DNA from: CAVYWD01 sp963772225
Lineage (GTDB): Bacteria > Myxococcota > Myxococcia > Myxococcales > UBA5297
Direction of reading: 5' to 3'
DNA length: 64,000 nucleotides
Assembly (NCBI GenBank): GCA_963772225.1
Contig: CAVYWD010000001.1
Coordinates: forward strand, 1,116,001-1,180,000
The translations under genes and the position numbers were made by a program. Of this stretch, positions 17,818-25,582 are shown piece by piece. Position 1 is the stretch's first letter. Every line of letters begins with the position of its first letter. The notes beneath the pieces were generated by a model. The model was not told the origin of the DNA, made no database searches, and saw only the letters and a list, made by a program, of their open reading frames with translations.

Positions 17818-20277
17818 ATGCGACGGCATTTCGTAGGCAGTTTCGGCATGGTAGCGGTGTTGGTCGGGTCGATGGCTTGCCTGGGCGAGGTCTCGCCCAC
17901 CGAGAACGGCGGCGGCGGGAGCGATGCAGGCACCGCCTCGGCGCCCGTCGTCTCCTTCTTCAACGCGTCCCCCAGCTCGATCTCGTCGGGCGCCTCGAGC
18001 CTGCTCGCCTGGAGCGCCTCGAACGCCACCTCGCTGTCCATCGACCAGGGCGTGGGGAGCGTGACCGGCAAGAGCTCAACCACGGTCGCGCCCGCCGCGA
18101 CCACCACCTACACCTTGACCGCGACCGGCCCGGGCGGCACCAAGACTGCCACCGCGACCGTCTCCTCCTCCACGGCCGCTCCGGCGATCGCCTCGTTCAC
18201 GGCCACGCCGAGCTCGATCTCGTCGGGCGCCTCGAGCACGCTCGCCTGGAGCGTTTCAAACGCCACATCGCTGTCCATCGACCAAAACGTGGGGAGCGTG
18301 ACCGGCCAGAGCTCGGCGACGGTCGCGCCCACCGCGACCACCACCTACACCCTGACCGCGACTGGCCCGGGCGGCACTAAGACCGCAACCGCGACGGTCA
18401 CTGTCAGCTCTTCGACCGCGTTGGCCATCACGTCCTTCACGGCATCGCCGAGCACGATCTTCTCGGGCGGGTCGAGCACGCTCGCCTGGACCGTGTCGAA
18501 CGCCACCTCGCTGTCCATCGACCAGGGCGTGGGGGACGTGACCAGCAAGAGCTCGGCGACGGTCGCGCCCACCGCGACCACCACTTACACCTTGACCGCG
18601 ACCGGCGCGGGCGGCACCAAGACCGCGACCGCGACCGTCACCTTCTCGTCGTCATCCAGTGCCGACGCGATGCTGACGATCGACACGACGCAGAGCCGCC
18701 AGGCGATCTCGCCGTACGTGTACGGCTACAACCCGCCCGGCATCAGCGCGACGTGGACTCCCTCGAGCTCCAGCGCGCCGGCCGGCACCACGCTGTGGCG
18801 AGAGGGCGGGAACCGGACCACGGCCTACAACTGGACCAGCAACTACTCCAACGCCGGCTCCGACTACGGCCCGTACTCCAGCGATACGTACTTCGGGTCA
18901 CTGACCGACGGCGCGGGCCACGCGGTGGTGCCGATCATCAACTACGCCAAGACCGCCGGCATCGCGGCGATGGTGACCATTCCGATCCAGGGCTGGGTCT
19001 CCAAGGACGCGAGCGGCGACGTCGACACTTCCACGGCGCTCACCGATCACTTCATCCCGAACACGGCGAAGAAGGGGAGCGCCTTCACCACCACCCCTTC
19101 CTCTTCCAGCGCCGAGGTGTACCAGGACGAACTCGCCAATTTCGTCGCTCAGACCTGGGGCTCGGGCCACGAGATCCACCTCAGCCTCGATAACGAGCCG
19201 GACCTCTGGTACTCGACGCACAAGGAGATTCAGCGCACCCAGCCGACGTACGCGAGCTATCTCGGGACCTTTGTCGAGTCCGCAACCGCCATCAAGGCCG
19301 CCGTCCCCAACGCGATCCTCTACGGTCCGGCCAATTACGGATGGTGGGGGTACGTGAACTTCTCCGGCGCCTCCGACGCGCCGTCGAACACCGGCCCCGA
19401 CTACATGTTCCTCGACTGGTTTCTGGCCCAGGTGAAGACCGCGTCCACCCAGGCCGGCACGCGACTCCTCGACGTGCTCGACATGCACTTCTACTCGGAG
19501 GCGCAGTCGGCCAACTGCTCCAACTCCGCCGACAACGGGGTCCGGGTCGTCACCTGGTCGGGCGACGGCAACTACGACAAGCGCAACAACGACTGCGTGG
19601 TGGCGGCGCGCTTGCAGTCCGCCCGGTCGCTGGAGGACTCGACCTTCATCGAGACCAGCGGCCTCACCAAGGACAGCACCGCGTACAGCACGTACAGCAA
19701 GGGCATCGTGCTGCTGCCGCGCATGCAGGCGAAGATCGCCGCCGGATATCCCGGCACGAAGCTCTCCATCAGCGAGTACAACTTCGGCGGCGGCGATCAC
19801 CCCTCCGGCGCCATCGCCGAGGCGGACGCCCTCGGCATGTTCGGGCGGCAGGGCACCTACGCCGCCATGCTCTGGGAGATGCTGAGCGACAGCTCCTGGG
19901 TCCACGCGGCCTTCCAGGCCTACCGGAACTACGACGGCGCCGGGAAGAACTTCGGCGACACCGCCGTGTCGGCCGCCAGCAGCGACATGGACCACGTGGG
20001 CGTCTACGCGAGCGTGGACGCCGCGAGCGACAACCGGCTGGTGATGGTCATCGTGCACCGGCCCAGCCTCTCGAACGGCAGCCTCGACTCCCGGTCGCGC
20101 ACGGTGAAAATCCAGTGGACCAGCTCGAAGACGCTCGGGACGGCCCGCGCCTGGCAGCTCTCGGGGTCGAGCTCGACGCCTGCGTGGACCGCGCTCACCG
20201 CGCCGGCGGTGAGCGCGAACAGCGTGACTCTGACGCTGCCCGGGATGAGCGTGACCACGCTCGAGCTCACGCCGTAG
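17818..20277 (+). CDS. Secreted GH44-family glycanase with three Ig/PKD-like repeats
   Basis: About 819 residues from ATG 17818. An export signal (MRRHFVGSFGMVAVLVGSMA) ends near a Cys, so it may be a lipoprotein, although the lipobox is weak. Three roughly 80-residue Ser/Thr/Ala-rich Ig-like repeats occupy residues 42-280 (SSISSGASSTLAWSVSNATS, TTTYTLTATGPGGTKTATATV). The catalytic part carries GH44 features: REGGNRTTAYNWTSN, the DNEPDLW acid/base (E460) and ISEYNFGGGDHPSGA nucleophile (E653). GH44 enzymes are endoglucanases or xyloglucanases. Another in-frame ATG at 17782 is possible. Likely cell-surface polysaccharide degradation. Confidence 0.9.
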   Translation: MRRHFVGSFGMVAVLVGSMACLGEVSPTENGGGGSDAGTASAPVVSFFNASPSSISSGASSLLAWSASNATSLSIDQGVGSVTGKSSTTVAPAATTTYTLTATGPGGTKTATATVSSSTAAPAIASFTATPSSISSGASSTLAWSVSNATSLSIDQNVGSVTGQSSATVAPTATTTYTLTATGPGGTKTATATVTVSSSTALAITSFTASPSTIFSGGSSTLAWTVSNATSLSIDQGVGDVTSKSSATVAPTATTTYTLTATGAGGTKTATATVTFSSSSSADAMLTIDTTQSRQAISPYVYGYNPPGISATWTPSSSSAPAGTTLWREGGNRTTAYNWTSNYSNAGSDYGPYSSDTYFGSLTDGAGHAVVPIINYAKTAGIAAMVTIPIQGWVSKDASGDVDTSTALTDHFIPNTAKKGSAFTTTPSSSSAEVYQDELANFVAQTWGSGHEIHLSLDNEPDLWYSTHKEIQRTQPTYASYLGTFVESATAIKAAVPNAILYGPANYGWWGYVNFSGASDAPSNTGPDYMFLDWFLAQVKTASTQAGTRLLDVLDMHFYSEAQSANCSNSADNGVRVVTWSGDGNYDKRNNDCVVAARLQSARSLEDSTFIETSGLTKDSTAYSTYSKGIVLLPRMQAKIAAGYPGTKLSISEYNFGGGDHPSGAIAEADALGMFGRQGTYAAMLWEMLSDSSWVHAAFQAYRNYDGAGKNFGDTAVSAASSDMDHVGVYASVDAASDNRLVMVIVHRPSLSNGSLDSRSRTVKIQWTSSKTLGTARAWQLSGSSSTPAWTALTAPAVSANSVTLTLPGMSVTTLELTP
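17944..18657 (+). repeat. Three tandem ~237-bp coding repeats (Ig-like domains)
   Basis: Units begin near 17944, 18181 and 18418 and keep long near-identical blocks at DNA level, for example around the encoded YTLTATGPGGTKTATATV and AWSVSNATSLSIDQ. The DNA similarity indicates recent duplication or gene conversion of the surface-domain repeat. Confidence 0.85.
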
Positions 20278-20710
20278 GTCCGCCCGCCCGGGCCGGGCCG
20301 AATGCATCGACAATCACGCGGCGCAGGCCCAGGCGGCGACCGCGCTCAACGCGACCGGAAACGCCGGAGCGCCGACCACGGGAAGGCCTGGTCGAGAAAC
20401 GGGCGCGGCCTGGGCGGCCGGCGCGAGAGCGCCACCAGCTCCTCCAGCACCTAGGCCGGCACCTTCTCCCGCTCGCCCGGATAGCTGAACCGGGAGGAGT
20501 CCCTAAGTGACTGCGCGGCGGGTCCTTCGCGCCACGGGTTCGCCGGGGACGCCGCCGCCGGCAAGGCCGAGCGTCTGGGCATTCTGGGACGGTTGCTTTC
20601 AGGCGGGCGGCCGGGGGGAATGCCGCCCGGCGAGGCTTTGCCCGACCCCACCGGCTCGCTGCACCCGCACCGGGGGATGGGCATCCTTCGCGGAACGGGG
20701 GTTACAGCAC
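20278..20710. other. Intergenic region with a DUF4846 N-terminal relic
   Basis: Between the GH44 gene and the DUF2382 gene. About 120 bp (20451-20570, listed separately) resemble the start of the DUF4846 gene at 22.1 kb. The rest has no recognisable feature. Confidence 0.5.
20451..20570 (-). pseudogene. N-terminal relic of a DUF4846 protein (duplicate fragment)
   Basis: Minus-strand translation gives AAASPANPWREGPAAQSLRD, which aligns with AAASPAYPWRAGAAAQSLED of the larger DUF4846 gene at 22.1 kb; DNA around GACTGCGCGG and CGCCACGGGTwCGCCGGGGACGC also matches. The frame ends at 20451 without the rest of the domain. It is a partial duplicate or a relic left by a rearrangement of this patch. 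Confidence 0.6.
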
Positions 20711-21400
20711 ATGAACGATTCGAGCGAGCTGCGCAGAGGAATGACCGTCTACGCTTCCGACGGCAAGAAGCTTGGCCAGGTCGTAGACAAGCAACCTGAC
20801 GCGTTTCTGATCGAGAAGGGGCTCTTTTTCCCGAAGGACTACAGCTGCGCCTACGACAAGGTCGCCAGCATCAGCGGCGACGACATTCACCTCTCGATCA
20901 CCGGCGACACGCTTCGGGCCGGCAAAGCTGGGCCGGAGGTGACGACTGCGGCGCCGCACGAGAAAGGAGAGCACATCGAGGCCGGCCGGGCCTCAGAGGC
21001 GCCCGGGGTCACCGAGGAGACGCGAATCCCGCTCGCGGAAGAGCAGCTCGAGGCCACGCGGCGCGGCTACGAGGCCGGCGAGGTTCGGGTGCACAAGGAA
21101 GTCCAGGTGAAGACCGCGGAGGTCTCGGTGCCCCTGCGGCACGAGGAGGTGACGGTCGAGCGCGTCCCGGTCGAGAGCCGAGAGGCCAAGCCCGGCGAGG
21201 CATCGTTCGAGAAGTCGACCACCACGGTGCCGCTGTACGAGGAGGAGGTCGAAATCCGCAAGCGCCCGGTGGTCCGCGAGGAGGTGCGCGTTTCCAAGGA
21301 ACGCTTCCAGGAGGAGCGGCGCGCCTCGGAGGAGGTCCGCAAGGAGACCGCGGACATCGAGAAGTCCGGCGAGGTCGAGGAAGAGCCGAAGCGGGAGTAG
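20711..21400 (+). CDS. DUF2382 (YsnF/AvaK-type) stress-associated protein with PRC-barrel-like N-terminus
   Basis: 229 residues. The first 65 resemble a PRC-barrel or DUF2171 module (MNDSSELRRGMTVYASDGKK, LGQVVDKQPDAFLIEKG). Residues about 105-215 are DUF2382: IPLAEEQLEATRRGYEAGEV, VPLRHEEVTVERVPVESRE, VPLYEEEVEIRKRPVVREEV, with strongly alternating charge. DUF2382 proteins are stress-induced in other bacteria, but their biochemistry is unknown. Start ATG 20711 is chosen because similarity begins there; a longer frame upstream is not conserved. A fragment of a SYLF-domain gene follows immediately. Confidence 0.85.
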   Translation: MNDSSELRRGMTVYASDGKKLGQVVDKQPDAFLIEKGLFFPKDYSCAYDKVASISGDDIHLSITGDTLRAGKAGPEVTTAAPHEKGEHIEAGRASEAPGVTEETRIPLAEEQLEATRRGYEAGEVRVHKEVQVKTAEVSVPLRHEEVTVERVPVESREAKPGEASFEKSTTTVPLYEEEVEIRKRPVVREEVRVSKERFQEERRASEEVRKETADIEKSGEVEEEPKRE

Positions 21401-21404
21401 TCAT

Positions 21405-21503
21405 GTCGGCTATGTCGAGCTCAACCAGGGCTCGCTGGGCGCCCAGCTCGGCGGACAGACTTTTGCCGAGCTCCTGGTCTTCGCCGACCCGAACGCCTTT
21501 ACG
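21405..21503 (+). pseudogene. Fragment of a SYLF (Ysc84-type) lipid-binding domain gene
   Basis: Starting 5 bp after the DUF2382 stop, the plus strand encodes GYVELNQGSLGAQLGGQTFA then ELLVFADPNAF. This matches the SYLF core motif (roughly GY.xLxQ.s.GaQlGgQ.f.EliVF). Nothing upstream or downstream continues the domain: on the right, homology switches abruptly to the antisense DUF4846 gene. It is therefore a scar where two truncated genes are joined. Confidence 0.6.
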
Positions 21504-22123
21504 TCGAGCAGCAGCACCGCGTGGCCCGTGCTACCGCCCTCGACGAGGAAGTCGCCCGGCGCCGCTTGCGCGCGCGGCACGGCCTCGCCTTCGCGGGCGA
21601 GCGAGCGCGTTCCGGCGTAGGTGAAGACCTGGTCGAGGAACGATGCGAACGCGGCGCGCGAGCCGTCGGGCTTGCCGGTCTCGACGAAGCGGACTTTGTT
21701 ACCCCGGACCTCGACCCGCTCGCCCTGCGACCAGCGGCTCCAGCGGAGCCTGTCGCCGCTGGTGAAGGAGTAGGCGATCTCGCCGCGGCGGCCAAAAGCC
21801 CAGAGCCACTCGGCGTGGAGCCGGAGGATGCTGTCCGCGCACTGCTGCAAGTCGCGCGGCCCCACGTCGAGGTCGACGACCGCCGCCACCGTGCCCGAGG
21901 TCTCATCCGCCACCGCGCGGCGGCGGTAGTCGCGGACGGTCCTGTCGGAGCGCAGAGGGAGGCGGCGCAGCCAGGCGCCGAAGCTTCCCGGCGCGACGGG
22001 TTTTCGCGAGAAGCCCTCGGGCGCGGGGAAGGCGTCCTCCAGCGACTGCGCGGCCGCGCCTGCGCGCCACGGGTACGCCGGGGACGCCGCCGCCACCAGC
22101 ATGGCCGTGACGAGGGCGATCAA
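21410..22123 (-). pseudogene. DUF4846 protein, C-terminally truncated
   Basis: Reads from TTG 22123 (signal-like IALVTAMLVAAASPAYPW) through SFGAWLRRLPLRSDRTV, QCADSILRLHAEWLWAFGR, IAYSFTSGDRLRWSRWSQGE, TYAGTRSLARE and PGDFLVEGGSTGHAVLLLDV, all typical of DUF4846. After LLLDV the family normally continues for about 60 residues, but here the frame enters the antisense SYLF fragment and stops at 21410. The homologous part therefore ends near 21504. Function of the family is unknown (exported). Start could also be ATG 22102. Confidence 0.7.
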
Positions 22124-22166
22124 CGTTGCGCCTGCCTCTTTTGCCTTCGGGCGCCGAGGCGAGCCG

Positions 22167-22871
22167 TCAGGCCGGGTCGCCGCCTTGCCGCTTCTCGGCC
22201 GCGCCGCGAGACCGCGCTCGCAAGAACTCCACGACCGCCGGGAGCACGGAGATGAAGATGATGGCCAGAATGACCAGCGAGAAGTTCTTCTGAATGAACT
22301 GGTAGCGGCCGAAGCGGTAACCGGCGAAGAGGCAGATGGCGACCCACAGCACGCCGCCCACCGCATTGAACGAGACGAACCGCGAATAGCTCATCTCGCC
22401 GATGCCGGCGACGAAAGGCGCGAAGGTTCGAATGATGGGGATGAACCGCGCCAGGATGATGGTCTTTCCGCCGTACCGCTCGTAGAAGGCGTGGGTGCGC
22501 TGAAGGTGCTCCTTCTTGATGAAGCGCGTGTCCTTCTTGAAGACGGCGGGCCCCACCTTGCGCCCCACCCAGTAATTCACGGTGTCGCCCAGGAACGCCG
22601 CGGCGCTGAGGATGCCCAGGAGCGCCCAGATGCTTAGCCCGAAGCCCTGGCCCCCAGAGGCGGCCGCCTGCTCGGCGAAGAGGGCGGCGGCCGCGCCGGC
22701 CGCGAAGAGGAGCGAGTCGCCGGGGAGGAACGGGGTCACCACGAGGCCCGTCTCGCAGAACACGATGGCGAAGAGCAGGAGGTAGGTCGAGCCGCCGAAG
22801 CTCTGGATGGCCTGGCGAAGGTGCACGTCGAGGTGGAGGAAGTAGTCGAGCAACAGCCTCAGGAGACCCAT
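22167..22871 (-). CDS. DedA-family membrane protein (SNARE-associated/VTT domain)
   Basis: 234 residues with about five hydrophobic segments. VTT/DedA hallmarks are visible: FCETGLVVTPFLPGDSLLF, GILSAAAFLGDTVNYWVGRK, and RYGGKTIILARFIPIIRTFAPFVAGIGEM, containing the conserved acidic and Arg residues needed for function. DedA proteins are inner-membrane transporters, some translocating undecaprenyl phosphate or phosphatidylethanolamine, and affect envelope stress. Start ATG 22871 (MGLLRLLLDYFLHLD); the much longer open frame upstream is antisense to the nitrobindin gene and not real. Confidence 0.95.
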   Translation of the reverse strand: MGLLRLLLDYFLHLDVHLRQAIQSFGGSTYLLLFAIVFCETGLVVTPFLPGDSLLFAAGAAAALFAEQAAASGGQGFGLSIWALLGILSAAAFLGDTVNYWVGRKVGPAVFKKDTRFIKKEHLQRTHAFYERYGGKTIILARFIPIIRTFAPFVAGIGEMSYSRFVSFNAVGGVLWVAICLFAGYRFGRYQFIQKNFSLVILAIIFISVLPAVVEFLRARSRGAAEKRQGGDPA

Positions 22872-23153
22872 GACGGCCTTTCGCGTTCGGGGGCGGCGCC
22901 CCGCAAGGCGCACAGGGGACACCGGCGTTGTCGAAAAGACAAGGGGCATTCGAGCCGGCCGGTCGAGGGGACGCCGCCGCGCCTCGCCCGGCAGTGAGCC
23001 TGGCTCGTCGTGCGGGCGAGCCGCCGGCGCGGTCGTCTCCGAGCCGCCCCGGCGAGATGCGCATCGAAGAGACTGGCGGGCATCGAGCGAGGCGCGATTT
23101 CGCTCGGACCCGCGGCGGCCCCCATCGGAATTGCCAACTCTCGAGGAGACGAC

Positions 23154-23786
23154 ATGGCGCGCGACATCTACACCGAGCCGGAAGACTTCGACCTCGACAC
23201 GCTCCGCAACCTGGGCCCGCTCGCGCCTCTCGCGGGCACGTGGGAGGGCAAGGGCCTCGACACGCACCCCGTCGCCGAGGGGACCCTGGACGAGCCCTAC
23301 CTCGAGCGCATGGTCTTCGAGCCCATCGACCCGCAGCCCAACGGCCCGCAGCTCCTCTACGGCCTGCGCTACCACATCCACATCAACAAGCTGAACGAGG
23401 ACGAGCCGCTCACCTTCCACGACCAGATCGGCTACTGGCTCTGGGAGCCCGCCACTGGCGCGCTTCTGCAGACGCTCGCCATTCCACGGGGACAGGTCGC
23501 CATGGCCACCGGAAAGGCCGCGCTCGGCGCGCGCCGCTTCACCGTGAAGTCGACGCTCGGCTCGCCGACGGCCGGCATCGTCTCGGCGCCCTTCCTCGAC
23601 GAGAACTTCCGGACGCTCGAGTACTCCATCACCGTTACCGCCAATGACGACGGGACCCTGGCCTACGAGCAGGACACCGTCTTGCAGATCGCCGGGCGGC
23701 CGGAGCCGTTCCACCACGTCGACAAGAACGTGCTCCGCCGGACGGCCCTGCCGCACCCCAACCCCGCAGCTCCGACCGCGCGCTGA
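23154..23786 (+). CDS. Nitrobindin-like heme-binding beta-barrel protein (FABP-like, DUF1794/THAP4 C-terminal)
   Basis: 210 residues. LGPLAPLAGTWEGKGLDTHP is the hallmark N-terminal strand of this small beta-barrel family, followed by QLLYGLRYHIHINK, FHDQIGYWLWEPATGALLQT and RTLEYSITVTANDDGTLAYE. Canonical nitrobindins bind heme b through a C-terminal His and handle NO or peroxynitrite; the C-terminal FHHVDKN provides His residues. Start ATG 23154, preceded by GAGGAGACGAC. The reading frame starting at 23010 is longer but its extra part is not conserved. It diverges from dedA. Confidence 0.85.
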   Translation: MARDIYTEPEDFDLDTLRNLGPLAPLAGTWEGKGLDTHPVAEGTLDEPYLERMVFEPIDPQPNGPQLLYGLRYHIHINKLNEDEPLTFHDQIGYWLWEPATGALLQTLAIPRGQVAMATGKAALGARRFTVKSTLGSPTAGIVSAPFLDENFRTLEYSITVTANDDGTLAYEQDTVLQIAGRPEPFHHVDKNVLRRTALPHPNPAAPTAR

Positions 23787-23819
23787 CCGCCGCGCCGCCC
23801 GATCGCCGGCCCCGCCAGA

Positions 23820-24102
23820 CTTCGCGGAGCCCTCGCTTGCGGCTCAGAGCCACGGCGCGCGCGCCGTGCTCGACGAAGCGGCACGCGTCCTGCGCCCCGG
23901 CGGCCGCGCCTTCCTCTGCGATGGGCGGCGCGACGTGGGCCCCGCCGGCGCGCTCTTCTTCACCTTGTGCTCGTCGTTGTTCCTGCGGGATCGCGACATC
24001 CGATGCGCGACCGCGGGAGAACCTCAATCCAGGCCGGCGACACCGCCGGTGAGCTGCGGCATTTGCTCGCGGGGTCGAAGCTCAAGGGCTGGGGAGTCGT
24101 AG
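23820..24102 (+). pseudogene. Remnant of a SAM-dependent methyltransferase
   Basis: Plus-strand frame encodes HGARAVLDEAARVLRPGG and RAFLCDGRRDVGPAGALFF, resembling the post-motif-I region of class I methyltransferases (LxEaaRVLrPGG). No motif I (DxGxGxG) lies upstream, the frame is open from the preceding gene, and homology fades after about 60 residues. It is a truncated relic between the nitrobindin-like gene and the FadL-like gene. Confidence 0.5.
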
Positions 24103-24160
24103 AATCGAGGGCGAACCTCCTCGTCAAGGTCGTGACCCCTTGCTCACTGCCCCCGCCGAA

Positions 24161-25537
24161 ATGAATCGAACCGCAGCTCCCCGAGCACGACGATTCCCGC
24201 TTACCCGAGGCGCATCCCCTGAGGCCAAGCGCCGCGCCGCGGCCCTCGCGCTCCTCTCGCTCACCGCCTACGCCGTCGAGGCGCGCGCCGACGACTCCAA
24301 CTTTCGGCGCTATCTCATCGGCGGCCGCGCCGGGGGCATGGGCGGCGCCTTCACCGCGCTCGCCGACGACGGCTCCGGCCCCTACTACAACCCCGGCGGA
24401 ATGGCCTTCGTCCAGAAGTCGCAGGTCTCGCTCTCGGCGTCGGTCTACGGCCTGGTGAACGGCTCGGAGGCGGCGGCGCTGGGCGACGGGCACGATTTCA
24501 ACTACACCGACCTCAACATCTTCCCCGTCTCCACGTCGTCCCTCTTCAAGCTCGGAGACGCGCCAGCCGGCGAAATCGCCCCGCATACCATCGCCATCAG
24601 CGTCTTCGTCCCCGACGCCTACCACGCCGACAATCGGGCGTCGCTGACCTCCGAGAACAACCAGAACGCGGTCTCTCTCACGCGCGAGGAGCAGACGCTC
24701 TGGGCCGGCGCCGCCTACGCGCATCGCTTCGGGCCTCTGGGCGTCGGCGTCGGCGCCTACGCGGTGGTCGGGACGAGCACCACCGACGCCGACCTCACGG
24801 CCGTCATCTCCTCCACCAACTTCGCCACGCTCAGCATCCGCAACGACCTCACCGTCATCGGGCTCGTGGCCTCGGTCGGCCTGCGCTGGGACGTGACCGA
24901 GGACGTGCACGTGGGGCTCTCCTTCTTCACCCCGGAGCTGGGGCTCTACGGCTCGCGCAGCGCCTTCGTGCGCGCGGTCGCGCCTCCAAATCAGACCGCG
25001 CCAGTGCCGCCCGCCGCCATCGGGGTCGTGAACCAGACGGGCCTGCACGCGAGCGCGACCCTGCCGCTGCGCGCCCAGGCGGGCCTCGCCTTCCGGTCGG
25101 GCCGGCTCACCGTCGCCGGCGACGCAATCGTCCTGGGCGCGCTTGAGACGGTGGACGATGCCGGCACCGACTTCGAGCGCCGCGTGGTGCGCAACGCCGT
25201 CGTGAACGGCTCGCTGGGCGCCGAGTGGCTCTTGACCGAGTCGGTGCCGCTGCGGGCCGGCGCCTTCACCGACTTCGCCGCCTCGCCGATGCCCGTCGCG
25301 AAGCCCCCGGGCCAAACCGACCCGAACCCGTCCAACACCTCGCACGTCGACCGCTACGGCGGCACCGTCTCCCTCGGCTACCGAACCGAGCACACCGCGA
25401 CCGACGTGGGCGTCATCGTCTCGTACGGCGCGGGCAGCGACCTCCAGGCGCACAACTTCAACTACGACGACCTCATCGTCACGCGGTCCACCCAGACGCT
25501 GCTCTACGCGTTCCTCTCGTCGGCGTACCGGTTCTGA
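24161..25537 (+). CDS. FadL/OmpP1-like outer-membrane beta-barrel protein
   Basis: 458 residues. A signal-type region precedes DDSNFRRYLIGGRAGGMGGA, FTALADDGSGPYYNPGGMAF, the recognisable N-terminal hatch motif of FadL-like transporters (ADD.s..yyNPAg). The remainder alternates polar and hydrophobic residues as in a barrel, and the C-terminus ends in aromatic YRF, the outer-membrane assembly signal. FadL proteins take up hydrophobic compounds, though myxobacterial relatives are poorly studied. Start ATG 24161; an in-frame start 21 bases upstream is possible. The N-terminal region before ADD is longer than normal. Confidence 0.75.
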   Translation: MNRTAAPRARRFPLTRGASPEAKRRAAALALLSLTAYAVEARADDSNFRRYLIGGRAGGMGGAFTALADDGSGPYYNPGGMAFVQKSQVSLSASVYGLVNGSEAAALGDGHDFNYTDLNIFPVSTSSLFKLGDAPAGEIAPHTIAISVFVPDAYHADNRASLTSENNQNAVSLTREEQTLWAGAAYAHRFGPLGVGVGAYAVVGTSTTDADLTAVISSTNFATLSIRNDLTVIGLVASVGLRWDVTEDVHVGLSFFTPELGLYGSRSAFVRAVAPPNQTAPVPPAAIGVVNQTGLHASATLPLRAQAGLAFRSGRLTVAGDAIVLGALETVDDAGTDFERRVVRNAVVNGSLGAEWLLTESVPLRAGAFTDFAASPMPVAKPPGQTDPNPSNTSHVDRYGGTVSLGYRTEHTATDVGVIVSYGAGSDLQAHNFNYDDLIVTRSTQTLLYAFLSSAYRF

Positions 25538-25582
25538 GCTGCCGGCACCCTTTGCCGCCCTGCCGTCCGGGACCCTCGAGAA

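Noticed and set aside
18898..20313. Minus-strand frame across the GH44 gene
   Set aside because: Antisense to a gene with clear GH44 catalytic motifs; product composition is a chance mirror.
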